Below, one piece after another: positions 52,720 to 61,505 of a stretch of 64,000 bases of DNA. How positions within the stretch are numbered: the stretch's first letter is position 1; every line of letters starts with the position of its first letter. Under the pieces are notes generated by a model. That model searched no databases and was not told where the DNA came from. It saw only the letters and a list, made by a program, of their open reading frames with translations. The translations under genes were made by a program, and so were the position numbers. The DNA lies in the NCBI RefSeq assembly GCF_010686755.1, contig NZ_JAAGXA010000011.1, positions 1 through 64,000 of the forward strand, written 5' to 3'. The stretch comes from Nocardioides zeae (GTDB lineage Bacteria; Actinomycetota; Actinomycetes; Propionibacteriales; Nocardioidaceae).

Positions 52720-54006
52720 GTGCCGCACGACGCGCAGGACCCCGAGACCCCCGCTCCGCACCCGGAGCGGGGGTCTCGTCGCGTCGGGCTCCTGGTCGCG
52801 GGCGGCGGGGCCCTCGTCTTCGTGGTGCTCGCGGCCGTCCTCGTCCCGTGGCACCCGGTGCCGGGAGGCGTGCCCGACCCCGCGCCGGCCACGTCGGTGC
52901 TGACCGCGCAGGAGATCGCTCGGGGCGAGGCCTTCGGGACCTACGCGCGGTGGGTCAGCTGGAGCTCCCTGGCGGTCTCGCTGGCGGTCGCGCTCTGGCT
53001 GGGCCTCGGCGCGCGGGGCGCTGCTCTCGTACGCCGCGTGCCCGGCCCGTGGTGGGTGCAGGTGCCGCTCGGGGCGTTCGCGGTGCTCGCCATCGGCCGG
53101 TTCGTCACCCTCCCGTTCGCGCTCGCCCTGTGGCGGCGCCGGGTCGCCGAGGGGCTGTCGACCCAGGGCTGGGGCGCCTGGTTCGCCGACCTGCTGCTCA
53201 ACCTCGTCGTCGGCGCCGTCGGGACCGCGATCGCGCTGCTCGTGGTCATCGGGTGCGCCCGCCGGTGGCGCACCTGGTGGCCGGCGGTCGCGGGTGGGAT
53301 CGCCGCAGCGCTGGTCGTGCTCGGGTCGTTCGTCTACCCGGTCGTCGTCGAGCCCCTGTTCAACGCCTTCACGCCCCTGCCCGACGGTCGGCTGCGCACG
53401 GAGATCCTCGCCGTCGCCGACGCGGAGGGCGTGCCGGTCGACGACGTGCTCGTCGCCGACGCGTCGCGGCGGACCACCGCGCTCAACGCCTACGTGTCGG
53501 GCTTCGGGAGCACGCACCGGGTCGTGCTCTACGACACGGCGGTCGACGGGCTGGACCAGGACGAGCTGCTCTCGGTGGTCGCGCACGAGCTCGGCCACGC
53601 GAAGAACCACGACGTCGCGGTGGGCACCGCCCTCGGGGCCGCCGGCGCCCTGGTCGGGGTCGGGCTGCTTGCCGTGCTCGTCGGTGCGGGACCGCTGCGG
53701 AGGCGGTCCGGGGTCAGCGGCCTGGCCGATCCGGCCGTCGTGCCGCTGGTGCTGGCGCTCTTCGCGGTCGGCTCGTTCCTGGCGTCGCCGGTCGAGAACG
53801 GGATCAGCCGGCAGATCGAGCGCCGCGCCGACGTCGTCGCGCTGCGGACGACCGACGACCCCGAGGCGTTCATCGGACTGCAGCGGCAGCTCGCCGTGCG
53901 GTCCGTCGCCGACCCGACGCCCAACGCGTGGGGGCAGATCTGGTTCGGCAGCCACCCCACGATGCTCGAGCGTGTCGCGACCGCTGAGCAGGTTGCGGGG
54001 GAGTAG
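52720..54006 (+). CDS. M48 family (Ste24/CAAX-type) membrane metalloprotease
   Basis: A 428-residue peptidase with a short polar N-terminus, about five to six membrane helices before the catalytic part, the zinc motif VAHELGHAKNHD, further helices and the third-ligand glutamate helix in NGISRQIERRADVVAL. The region PVVVEPLFNAFTPLPDG is the Ste24/CAAX prenyl-protease signature. Prenylated substrates are not expected in bacteria, so protein quality control is more likely. GTG 52720 is fixed by the TAGCGT box. It differs from the HtpX-like gene at 20743. Confidence 0.92.
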   Translation: MPHDAQDPETPAPHPERGSRRVGLLVAGGGALVFVVLAAVLVPWHPVPGGVPDPAPATSVLTAQEIARGEAFGTYARWVSWSSLAVSLAVALWLGLGARGAALVRRVPGPWWVQVPLGAFAVLAIGRFVTLPFALALWRRRVAEGLSTQGWGAWFADLLLNLVVGAVGTAIALLVVIGCARRWRTWWPAVAGGIAAALVVLGSFVYPVVVEPLFNAFTPLPDGRLRTEILAVADAEGVPVDDVLVADASRRTTALNAYVSGFGSTHRVVLYDTAVDGLDQDELLSVVAHELGHAKNHDVAVGTALGAAGALVGVGLLAVLVGAGPLRRRSGVSGLADPAVVPLVLALFAVGSFLASPVENGISRQIERRADVVALRTTDDPEAFIGLQRQLAVRSVADPTPNAWGQIWFGSHPTMLERVATAEQVAGE

Positions 54007-54010
54007 CGGG

Positions 54011-54259
54011 CCTGGGTCTGGGCGCCCTGGGGCGGGCTGTACGCGCGAAATGTGCGGTTGGGGTGGGTCCGACGGCGTGGGGGCTGTCCCAGGTGCACAG
54101 TGCGGGGCGTCTCGCGGGTCGTCTGCGGTGCCGGTCGGCCCTGGGTCTGGGCGCCCTGGGGTGGGCCGTACGCGAAGTGTGCGGTTGGGGTGGGTCCGAC
54201 GGCGTGGGGGCTGTCCCAGGTGCACAGTGCGGGGCGTCTCGCGGGTCGTCTGCGGTGCC
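54011..54259. repeat. Tandem direct repeat, two copies with 129-bp period
   Basis: 54011-54132 and 54140-54259 are nearly identical (both run from CCTGGGTCTGGGCGCCCTGG to CTCGCGGGTCGTCTGCGGTGCC), differing by a few substitutions and a 2-nt deletion. The unit contains CCAGGTGCACAGTGCGGGG. The region lies after the M48 gene and has no credible gene; open frames across it are repeats of the same Pro/Arg-rich shadow translation. Confidence 0.9.
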
Positions 54260-54269
54260 GAAATGCAGA

Positions 54270-54300
54270 TCGGCCCCGCTCCGGAGGGGAGCGGGGCCGA
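54270..54300. terminator. Terminator after the pilin gene and the repeat region
   Basis: TCGGCCCCGCTCC / GGAGCGGGGCCGA, a perfect 13-bp stem with a 5-nt loop, lies between the converging M48 and Flp pilin genes. Confidence 0.8.
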
Positions 54301-54334
54301 CCGGCGGCGCTGGGTCAGCGGCGGTCTCGGAGCA

Positions 54335-54529
54335 TCAGCTGCCGTCGGTGCCGAGCTTGTCGCTGGTGTCCGAGAAGATGCTGGCGAGGTCCTCGTAGAA
54401 CAGCCACACGGCCGCGATGATGATGGCCGCGAGCGCCGCGACGAGCAGGCCGTACTCCACGGCCGAGGCGCCGCGCTGGTCGGCCTTGGCCTTCTGCGCG
54501 CCGAGCAGGATGGCGAGGAACTGGATCAT
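54335..54529 (-). CDS. flp: Flp/Fap-type pilin
   Basis: The major pilin of a Tad system, 64 residues. The type IVb prepilin site is QRG-ASAVEYGLL: Gly, five positions, then Glu-Tyr, followed by the hydrophobic helix LVAALAAIIIAAVWLF. I chose ATG 54529 (MIQFLAILLG) because AAAGGTG lies 6 nt upstream; a GTG three codons earlier overlaps that site. The prepilin peptidase is not in the window. The tad genes lie upstream on the same strand, beyond the two-component genes. Confidence 0.92.
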   Translation of the reverse strand: MIQFLAILLGAQKAKADQRGASAVEYGLLVAALAAIIIAAVWLFYEDLASIFSDTSDKLGTDGS

Positions 54530-54538
54530 GGTGGTCAC

Positions 54539-54730
54539 CTTTCGGGTGTCGAACGAGTCGCCGAGCTGGGTCCTCGGGGAGGTCCGTCCGGGTTCCCCCG
54601 GGCGATGACCTGATCCTCCGCCAGTGCCACCCGCGCCCGCATCGTGTGATCGTCCGCACTCGTGTAGTCCTTTCGGACTAGGACGCTCGGCGGGACGGGG
54701 ACCCGAAGAACCCCCACCCGTCCGGTGCGC
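54539..54730 (-). promoter_or_regulatory. Leader/promoter region of the flp pilin gene
   Basis: About 190 bp without a gene. TAGTCC-TTTC-GGACTA (54665-54680), a 6-bp stem with a GAAA-type loop on the minus strand, lies 51 nt after the response regulator stop and may terminate it or belong to the flp leader. The presence of a separate flp promoter is inferred; I see no clear -35/-10 pair. Confidence 0.35.
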
Positions 54731-55384
54731 TCACTCGGCGCGGCGCTGCACGCTCGAGAGCAGGCCCACCCGCATGGCGGTGACGACGGCCTGCGCCCGG
54801 TTGGTGGCGCCCAGCTTCTGGTAGATGCGCGCGATGTGGGACTTCGTCGTTGACTCGCTGATGTGGAGCCGCTGCGCGATCTGCTGGGTCCCGAGGCCGT
54901 CGGCGAGGTGGAGGAGGATCTCGTGCTCCCGCTCGGAGAGCCGCGTCGACTCGCCCGACATGCGCCGCACCATGGCCTGGGCCAGGCCGGCGCAGATGAA
55001 CGTGCGAGGCGAACGGGCGGCGTGTGCCGCGGTGCGCACGACCTCCGCGGCGGGCGCGTCCTTGCCGACGAAGCCGGAGGCCCCGGCCTCCATGGCGGCG
55101 AAGATCTGGTCGTCGCCGGAGTGCATGGTGAGGACCACCAACCCGACGGTCTCGGACCCCGCGCGCAGGCGTCGGACGATGTCGAGCCCGGTGCCGTCCG
55201 GCAGGTGCAGGTCGGTCACGACGACATCGGGCCGCAGGTCGTCGTAGGCGGCGAGGGCCCCGGCGACGTCCTCGGCCTGTCCGAGCACACGCATCGTGGG
55301 GTCGCGGGTGAAGGCAGCCGCCAGGCCGGCGCGGATCAGCTCGTGGTCGTCGACCAGCAGGATCGTGGTGGGGCCGTCGGTCAC
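54731..55384 (-). CDS. NarL/LuxR-family response regulator
   Basis: A 217-residue DNA-binding response regulator. The receiver has the acidic pair D12/D13, phospho-acceptor D58 (VVVTDLHLPDG), T86 and K108. The C-terminal LuxR helix-turn-helix is LSEREHEILLHLADGLGTQQIAQRLHISESTTKSHIARIYQKLG. GTG 55384 overlaps the kinase stop by 4 nt. It lies between the tad genes and the flp pilin, so control of pilus expression is the natural guess. Confidence 0.94.
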   Translation of the reverse strand: MTDGPTTILLVDDHELIRAGLAAAFTRDPTMRVLGQAEDVAGALAAYDDLRPDVVVTDLHLPDGTGLDIVRRLRAGSETVGLVVLTMHSGDDQIFAAMEAGASGFVGKDAPAAEVVRTAAHAARSPRTFICAGLAQAMVRRMSGESTRLSEREHEILLHLADGLGTQQIAQRLHISESTTKSHIARIYQKLGATNRAQAVVTAMRVGLLSSVQRRAE

Positions 55385-56961
55385 CGTCGTCCTCCGTCGG
55401 TTGGGGGGCGGGTCCCCGGACGTCGGGCGCCCAGTGCGACGTATACCACGGTGCCCAGGGCGGAGGTGTCCACCGAGAGCGACGCGCCGACGAGCTGGGC
55501 GCGTTCCCGCATGATGGCCATCCCGTGCGAGTCCTCCCGCCCCGGTCCCAGCCCCGTGCCGTTGTCGCGCACGACGATCCGGGCCCGGGGTGCGTCGACC
55601 AGGCACTCGACGTCGATCTCGCTCGCGCCCGCGTGCTTGACCGCGTTGGTCATCGCCTCCTGGGCGACGCGGAGCAGCTCGGCCTCGACGTCCGGTCGCA
55701 GCCGGGCGGTGCGCTCGTCCACCGTGCAGCGGATGGACAGCCCCGACGACTCGCTGAGCCGGCGGGCGAGGCCGGAGATGGCCTCGCCGAGGCTCTGGTT
55801 GGCGTCGACGTCCATCCGCAGGGCCGTGACGGAGGCCCGCACCTCGCCGACGACCCGCGAGATGGTGCCGCGGAGGAGCTCCACCTGCGGGCGGAGGTCG
55901 TCGGGCAGCGGTCCCCCCGCCATCGCGTCGACGAGGTAGCCCATCGACGCGATGTCCTGCGCGACGCCGTCGTGCATCTCGCGGGCCAGGCGGTGCCGCT
56001 CGTTGCGGGTGGCGGCCGCGTTCACCTCGGCGAAGACGAGGGCCGTGTCGAGCTGCGTCGTCAGGCCGACCAGGCGCCCGCTCGCGGTCTCGAGGCGTTG
56101 CACCAGCCCCCGGCGTCCGACAGCGAGCGACGGCGACAGCTCCCCCTCGACCAGGATGGTCCGCCCCCCGATGGAGGCGAGCGGCACGGCGAAGCTGCTG
56201 CCGCGGAGGACCGGTCTCCCCTGGGCGAGCGCCGCGACCAGGGCCTCCGGGAGGTCTGCCTCGACCCGGGAGCCGTGCTGCGAGCTCTCGAGCAACGACC
56301 CGGTCGGCACCGGGGTGAGGCCCCGGTCGTCGCGCAACCACAGTGACGCACGGACGGCCGGGATGTCGTCCTGGAGGTTGCTCAGCAGACGGGCGCCGAT
56401 CGACTGCGGGTCGAGGCCCGCGTCGAGCACGTCCGTCAGGTCGAGCAGCTGCTGCAACAGGCCGATCGCGTCGCGGTAGGGCGTCAGCTCGGCCTGCCTG
56501 CTCTGGTTGAACCGGACGTAGGCACCGACGAGACCCACCCCGAGCCCGACGACCAGCGCAGCGACGAGCTGCCCCGCCACGTCGGCCTCCGGGCGTGCCT
56601 CGAGCTGGAGGAGGACCACGCCGAGGACGGCGATCTCGACGAGGATGAGGCCGGCGGCGCCGCGGATGCCGCGGCCGAGACCGCCGAGGAACGGGGGGAT
56701 CGCGAGCGCCAGCACCGGGACCGCGTCGGCCTGGACCACCGCGAAGCCGCAGATCGCCGCCGAGGCAACGGCCTCGGCGACCGCGAGGACGCGGGGCGGC
56801 ATCCACCGGAACGCCGACAGCGTCGTCGCCACGAGCCACACGATGGCGAAGAGGAGCACGACCACCAGGCTGGTGGAGTCGCGCAGCCACAGGGCAGGTC
56901 CGGCGACGGCGCACAGGCCGAGGATCCGGGCGACTGCCCCGATCTCGAAGGGTCGGACCAC
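55381..56961 (-). CDS. Membrane sensor histidine kinase (HisKA_3 type)
   Basis: A 526-residue NarL-type sensor kinase with about five to six N-terminal helices (to residue ~150), a GAF-like region and the HisKA_3 motif ERHRLAREMHDGVAQDIASMGYLV containing the phospho-acceptor His. The ATPase domain has EAMTNAVKHAGASEI and VRDNGTGLGPG. GTG 56961 follows the tadC stop by 16 nt with GAGG upstream. It partners the response regulator. The signal is unknown. Confidence 0.93.
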   Translation of the reverse strand: MVRPFEIGAVARILGLCAVAGPALWLRDSTSLVVVLLFAIVWLVATTLSAFRWMPPRVLAVAEAVASAAICGFAVVQADAVPVLALAIPPFLGGLGRGIRGAAGLILVEIAVLGVVLLQLEARPEADVAGQLVAALVVGLGVGLVGAYVRFNQSRQAELTPYRDAIGLLQQLLDLTDVLDAGLDPQSIGARLLSNLQDDIPAVRASLWLRDDRGLTPVPTGSLLESSQHGSRVEADLPEALVAALAQGRPVLRGSSFAVPLASIGGRTILVEGELSPSLAVGRRGLVQRLETASGRLVGLTTQLDTALVFAEVNAAATRNERHRLAREMHDGVAQDIASMGYLVDAMAGGPLPDDLRPQVELLRGTISRVVGEVRASVTALRMDVDANQSLGEAISGLARRLSESSGLSIRCTVDERTARLRPDVEAELLRVAQEAMTNAVKHAGASEIDVECLVDAPRARIVVRDNGTGLGPGREDSHGMAIMRERAQLVGASLSVDTSALGTVVYVALGARRPGTRPPTDGGRR

Positions 56962-56977
56962 CTGGAGCCTCAGGGCG

Positions 56978-57907
56978 TCAGCCCCCGAAGCCGGAGTCCA
57001 TGATCCCGATGACCGCCGGCCCCATCACCGCGATGAAGAGGCACGGCAGGATGAGCAGGATCAGCGGCACGGTGATCTTGACGGGCACCTGCTGCGCGCG
57101 CTTCTCGGCGTGCTGCCGCCGCTTGACGCGCATCTCCTTGGACTGGGTGCGCAACACCTGGCCGATGGGCACGCCGAACGAGTCCGCCTGCACGAGCGCG
57201 CCGACGAACGACTGCAGGTCCTCCACCTTGCTGCGGTTCGCCATGGCACGCAGCGCCTCGGACCGGCTGAAGCCCAGCTGCATCTCCCGCAGCACCCGGG
57301 AGAACTCCTCCGCGACCGGACCGGTCGTGTTGCGCGCCACCTGCTGCACGGCGGCGTCGAAGCCGAGGCCCGACTCGACGCTGATGGTGAGCAGGTCGAT
57401 GGCGTCGGCCAGGTCTCGCCGGGTCGACTCGGCGCGGTCGTAGGCGCGCTGGTAGAGCCACATGTTGGGTGCGAAGAAACCGGCGGCCGTCAGGCCGACG
57501 AGCAGCAGCACCAGGACCGGCAGACCGGGCGTCGCGAGCAGCACGAGGAGGAAGGCGACGACGAAACCGATGATGCCGCCGACCACCTTCGCCGAGGCCA
57601 CGCGGTCGACGGTCCACCCGGCCGGACTGCCGGCCTGCTCCAGCTTGCGCTGCCAGCGCTGCGCCGAGTCGCCACCCGTCAGCCGGCGCCCGAGGCGCGA
57701 GAACCGGTTGAGGAGCGGGGTCACGACCCGTTCCTCGAAGGACCGGTCGGCGTCCTGGCGGAGCTCCTCCGGTGCGTTGCCGAGCGCTTCCAGGTAGGCG
57801 AGAGACCGGTTCAGGCCGCCCGTCGCCTCCGTGCGGCTCAGCGCCATCCACGCGATGACGAACGCACCGACGAGCAGCAGCGCTCCGAACACGGCGATCA
57901 CGACCAC
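56978..57907 (-). CDS. tadC: TadC pilus assembly platform protein
   Basis: A type II secretion F-domain protein of 309 residues, one of the two inner-membrane platform subunits of the Tad machine. It has an N-terminal helix, a cytoplasmic segment, a helix pair (about 105-145), the F-domain (DAIDLLTISVESGLGFDAAVQQVARNT; GVPIGQVLRTQSKEMRVKRRQHAEKRAQQVPVKI) and a C-terminal helix. GTG 57907 has GGAGGTG about 8 nt upstream and starts 4 nt after the tadB stop. Confidence 0.93.
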   Translation of the reverse strand: MVVIAVFGALLLVGAFVIAWMALSRTEATGGLNRSLAYLEALGNAPEELRQDADRSFEERVVTPLLNRFSRLGRRLTGGDSAQRWQRKLEQAGSPAGWTVDRVASAKVVGGIIGFVVAFLLVLLATPGLPVLVLLLVGLTAAGFFAPNMWLYQRAYDRAESTRRDLADAIDLLTISVESGLGFDAAVQQVARNTTGPVAEEFSRVLREMQLGFSRSEALRAMANRSKVEDLQSFVGALVQADSFGVPIGQVLRTQSKEMRVKRRQHAEKRAQQVPVKITVPLILLILPCLFIAVMGPAVIGIMDSGFGG

Positions 57908-57911
57908 GACG

Positions 57912-59861
57912 TCACACCTCCACCTTGACGAGACGGCTCATCCAGAAGATCCCGGACCCGAGCAAGATGCCGGCGAGCCCGAGCATCACCCAGCCGCGGG
58001 GGTCCGTGAACATGGGCATCACGTAGTCCCGCTGGACGACCACGAGGTAGAGCATGAAGGCGGGGGGCAGCCCGCCGATGATCCAGGCGGAGAGCTTCCC
58101 CTCGGCCGCCAGCGAGTCGACCTGACGCCGGAGGTACTCCCGCTCCCGCATCGTCGCCGCGACCGTGTCGAGCAGCTCGGCCAGGTTGCCGCCCACCTCG
58201 CGCTGGATGCGGATCGCCATGACCACCCAGCGGAAGTCCTTGCTCTCGTAGCGCTCAGCGACGTCGGCCAGCGCCGTGTCGAGGTCGACGCCCAGCCGCG
58301 TCTCGACGAGCACGCGCTTGAACTCACCGGCGACGGGGTCGCGTCCCTCCCGCGAGACCGTGTCGCAGCCCTGCGCGAGGGAGAGCCCCGCAGCCAGCGA
58401 GCTCGACAGCAGCTGCAGCGTGTCGGGCAGCGCTGCGTTGAACGCCTTGCGCCGTCGGGTCCGCCGGACCCCCAGGTACACCCACGGCACGACGGCGCCG
58501 AGCACGAGGAACAGCAGTCCGACGAGCACGTTCCCGCCACCGAGCAGCAGCCCGAGCAGCCCCACCACGAAGAAGACGCCGAGGTGCACGAGCAGCCACT
58601 CGGCGGGCTTCAGCGCGCTCCCGGCACCCTCGAGGCGCGCCGCGATGCGCGCCTCGAGGCCCCGGTTGCGTTGCAGGACGCTGGTCGCGGCCGCCTTCGT
58701 CGTGGCGAAGGGGTCCTCGTTGCCCTTCGTCGCGGCGGGGCGCGACGGTCGGGTGGCGGCCACGGTCTCGGCGTACGTCGTGACGCGGTCCGCGGGGGAC
58801 ATCACGGCCTGGCGGCGGGGGAGCGCCAGCACCAGCACCGCGACGAGGCCGAGGGCGCAGACGGCGATGCCGACGTAGAGACCCCAGGCGGGGATCGCGA
58901 AGGAGGCGGCGCTGGGGGCCGCCTCGAGCGGTGCGGCGTCCGCGGTCGCCGTGCTGCCCAGGTCGCCCAGGGGGGCCTCGGCGGACGCCGTCAGGGAGCC
59001 GGCGTCCGACCCCACCGTCACCGCGATCGGGGCCGTGGCGCCGTCGACGCCGTCGGGGACCTCCACGTCGAGCACGAGCTGGGCTGCGATCGCCTGCGCC
59101 TGCTCCGCGAACACGGCGGTCAGGCTCTCGGGATCGGCCGCCACGACCTCGCCGCCGCCCGCCGTGGCGAGCTGGCCGAGGGCCGTGGCGGGGGAGTCCT
59201 CGTCGAGGGCGACGGCGTCGAGCCGCACGCCCGCCTCCTGCAAGTCCTGGACGGTGGCGGCCAGGTCGCCGCCGACGCTGTCCTCGCCGTCGGAGAGCAG
59301 GAGCACCTGGCGTGCGCCCTCGGTACCGGTGAGGGCGACCGCGGCCTGGACCCCGCCGTAGAGGGCCGTGTCCGCGTTCATCTCGAGGTCGCTCACGGCG
59401 GCCTCGGCGGCGGCGCGGTCCTGGGTGGGCTCGAGCACCGTCTGGGCGTCGTCGTCGAACGTCACGACGCCGACGAACACGTCGTCGGGGACGGTGGCGA
59501 GGAACGCCAGCGCGGCGGTCTCCGCGGCGCCGATCCGGTCGTCCTCCTCCATGGAGAGGCTGGTGTCGATGGCGAGGACGGCGGTACGCCGCACCTGGTC
59601 CCCGGCGACCGCCGCGGTCGTCGGCGCGTCCCGGCCGTCGAGCGTGACGCCGACGTCGTCGAGGTCGGCCTGCACCCCGCTCGGCAGGGACACGAGCACG
59701 CGGAGCGACGACTCGCCGGGCTCCATGAGGTCGATCGACACCTCGCCCGGCTCGGCGGCGAGGGCCGGGGCAGCGGCGTACCCGCTCAGGAGGAGCGCGC
59801 CGAGCAGCGCACCCGCACGCCCGACCGTGCGTGTCACGCGGGACGTGGGCCGGCGCGTCAC
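57912..59861 (-). CDS. tadB: Von Willebrand A domain-TadB fusion protein
   Basis: A 649-residue fusion. A signal peptide (to about residue 36, PALAAEP) leads an extracytoplasmic VWA domain (about 93-265) with the MIDAS metal site DTSLS (D99, S101, S103) and SDGEDS. A beta domain follows, then a helix (about 325-346), and then a normal TadB: F-domain with PDTLQLLSSSLAAGLSLAQG, REVGGNLAELLDTV and C-terminal helices. The GTG start overlaps the tadA stop by 4 nt. The fusion puts a putative adhesin or assembly domain outside the cell on the pilus platform. Confidence 0.92.
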   Translation of the reverse strand: MTRRPTSRVTRTVGRAGALLGALLLSGYAAAPALAAEPGEVSIDLMEPGESSLRVLVSLPSGVQADLDDVGVTLDGRDAPTTAAVAGDQVRRTAVLAIDTSLSMEEDDRIGAAETAALAFLATVPDDVFVGVVTFDDDAQTVLEPTQDRAAAEAAVSDLEMNADTALYGGVQAAVALTGTEGARQVLLLSDGEDSVGGDLAATVQDLQEAGVRLDAVALDEDSPATALGQLATAGGGEVVAADPESLTAVFAEQAQAIAAQLVLDVEVPDGVDGATAPIAVTVGSDAGSLTASAEAPLGDLGSTATADAAPLEAAPSAASFAIPAWGLYVGIAVCALGLVAVLVLALPRRQAVMSPADRVTTYAETVAATRPSRPAATKGNEDPFATTKAAATSVLQRNRGLEARIAARLEGAGSALKPAEWLLVHLGVFFVVGLLGLLLGGGNVLVGLLFLVLGAVVPWVYLGVRRTRRRKAFNAALPDTLQLLSSSLAAGLSLAQGCDTVSREGRDPVAGEFKRVLVETRLGVDLDTALADVAERYESKDFRWVVMAIRIQREVGGNLAELLDTVAATMREREYLRRQVDSLAAEGKLSAWIIGGLPPAFMLYLVVVQRDYVMPMFTDPRGWVMLGLAGILLGSGIFWMSRLVKVEV

Positions 59862-61501
59862 GGCCGGTCCAGCGCGAACACCATCGGGTCGACGGTGACG
59901 TTGTGGTAGGCCATCTTCTCGAGGAACTTGGGGCGCAGCCCCGTCGAGCGCAGCCGGCCCAACGAGCGCCCTGCCGCGTCGAAGCCCGCGCCGTGGTCGT
60001 AGACGAACACGTCCTGCAGCGTGACGACCTCGCCCTCCATCCGCTCCACCTCGGTGATGTGGGTGATGTGGCGGGAGCCGTCCTTGAAGCGCGTCTGGTG
60101 CACGATGAGGTCGATCGCCGACGCCATCTGCTCCCGGATGGCGCGGATGGGCAGGTCCATGCCCGCCATGAGCACCATCGTCTCGATGCGCGAGAGGGTG
60201 TCGCGCGGGCCGTTGGAGTGCGCCGTCGCGATCGAGCCGTCGTGGCCCGTGCTCATCGCCTGCAGCATGTCGAGCGCCGACGCGTCGCGCACCTCGCCGA
60301 CGATGATGCGGTCGGGCCGCATGCGCAGGCTGTTCTTCACGAGGTCGCGGATCTGCACCTCGCCCTTGCCCTCGATGTTGGGCGGCCGGGACTCCAGGCG
60401 CACGACGTGGTCCTGCTTGAGCTGGAGCTCGGCGGCGTCCTCGATCGTCACGATCCGCTCGTCGGCGGGGATGAACGACGAGAGCACGTTGAGCGTCGTC
60501 GTCTTCCCGGCGCCGGTCGAGCCGGAGACGATGATGTTGAGCCGGCCGCGCACGCAGGCCTCGAGGAAGTCCGCCGTGCGGGGCGTCAGCGAGCCGAACG
60601 AGATGAGGTCGTCGACCGTGAACGGGTCCGCCGCGAACTTCCGGATCGTCAGGGCGGAGCCGTCGATCGCCAGGGGCGGCACGACCGCGTTGACGCGGCT
60701 GCCGTCGGGCAGGCGTGCGTCGACCATCGGGCTCGACTCGTCGACGCGTCGGCCGATGCGGGAGACGATCTTGTCGATGATCCGCCGCAGGTGCGCCTCG
60801 TCGGTGAAGACGGTGTCGACCGACTCCAACCGGCCGCTCCGCTCGACCCACACCTGGTGGGGACCGTTGACCATGACCTCGGAGACGTCCGGGTCGCGCA
60901 GGTAGGCCTCGATCGGGCCGTACCCCAGGATCTCGTCGCTGATCTCCTGGGTCACCCGGAGACGGTCGGCGCTGCTCAGCGGGCGCTCCTGGGCCGACAG
61001 GACCTCCTGGAGCACCACCTTGACGCGACCCTCGAGGTCGGCCTGGTCCATCTTCGCGTCGTAGAGCTGCGGGCCGAGCTGCTGCAGGAGCTGGCCGTGC
61101 ACGCTGGCCTTGATCTCCTCGATGCGGTCGGCCTGCTGCGCGGCGAGCACCTTGCGGGGGCCCACGGACGTCGGCACCTCCGACTTCGCGGGCACCGGCC
61201 GGTGCCGCCCGGGGCTCTCGCCGGCGCGACCCGCGGAGGGCACGGGCTTCGCGGCCGACGGGGCAGGCGGCTCGGGCGTCGCCCCCAGGGTGCCGATCGA
61301 GCGGGCGATCGTGGCGTCGAGGGTGGCCGCGGGGGCCGCCGGATCCGGGGTCGGTTCCGGGGTCGGCTCGGGGGTCGGCGCCGAGGTGGGCACCGGAGCG
61401 GGCTCGGCGGCCGGCTCGGGGGCCGGCGGCGGAGCGGCCGCGGCCTCCTCCGCCTGACGGCGGGCGGCAGCGGCGGCGAGACGTTCGGCGAGCGTGCTCA
61501 T
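59858..61501 (-). CDS. tadA: TadA/CpaF pilus assembly ATPase
   Basis: The secretion ATPase that powers Flp pilus assembly, 547 residues. An Ala/Pro/Glu-rich N-terminus (to about 115) precedes the CpaF domain. Walker A is GSTGAGKTT (327-335), and the Asp box/Walker B region includes IIVGEVRDASALDMLQAMSTGHDGS. The motif DPDVSEVMVNGPHQVWVER is typical of CpaF. ATG 61501 has GGAGGTGA 4 nt upstream; a GTG 11 codons earlier lies in cpaE. Confidence 0.96.
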   Translation of the reverse strand: MSTLAERLAAAAARRQAEEAAAAPPPAPEPAAEPAPVPTSAPTPEPTPEPTPDPAAPAATLDATIARSIGTLGATPEPPAPSAAKPVPSAGRAGESPGRHRPVPAKSEVPTSVGPRKVLAAQQADRIEEIKASVHGQLLQQLGPQLYDAKMDQADLEGRVKVVLQEVLSAQERPLSSADRLRVTQEISDEILGYGPIEAYLRDPDVSEVMVNGPHQVWVERSGRLESVDTVFTDEAHLRRIIDKIVSRIGRRVDESSPMVDARLPDGSRVNAVVPPLAIDGSALTIRKFAADPFTVDDLISFGSLTPRTADFLEACVRGRLNIIVSGSTGAGKTTTLNVLSSFIPADERIVTIEDAAELQLKQDHVVRLESRPPNIEGKGEVQIRDLVKNSLRMRPDRIIVGEVRDASALDMLQAMSTGHDGSIATAHSNGPRDTLSRIETMVLMAGMDLPIRAIREQMASAIDLIVHQTRFKDGSRHITHITEVERMEGEVVTLQDVFVYDHGAGFDAAGRSLGRLRSTGLRPKFLEKMAYHNVTVDPMVFALDRP

Positions 61502-61505
61502 CAGG

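Noticed and set aside
54011..54259. A repeat-containing small protein in the tandem repeat region
   Set aside because: Several frames are open because of base composition. None has a start with a ribosome site or a -10 box, and the 2-nt deletion between copies shifts the frame.
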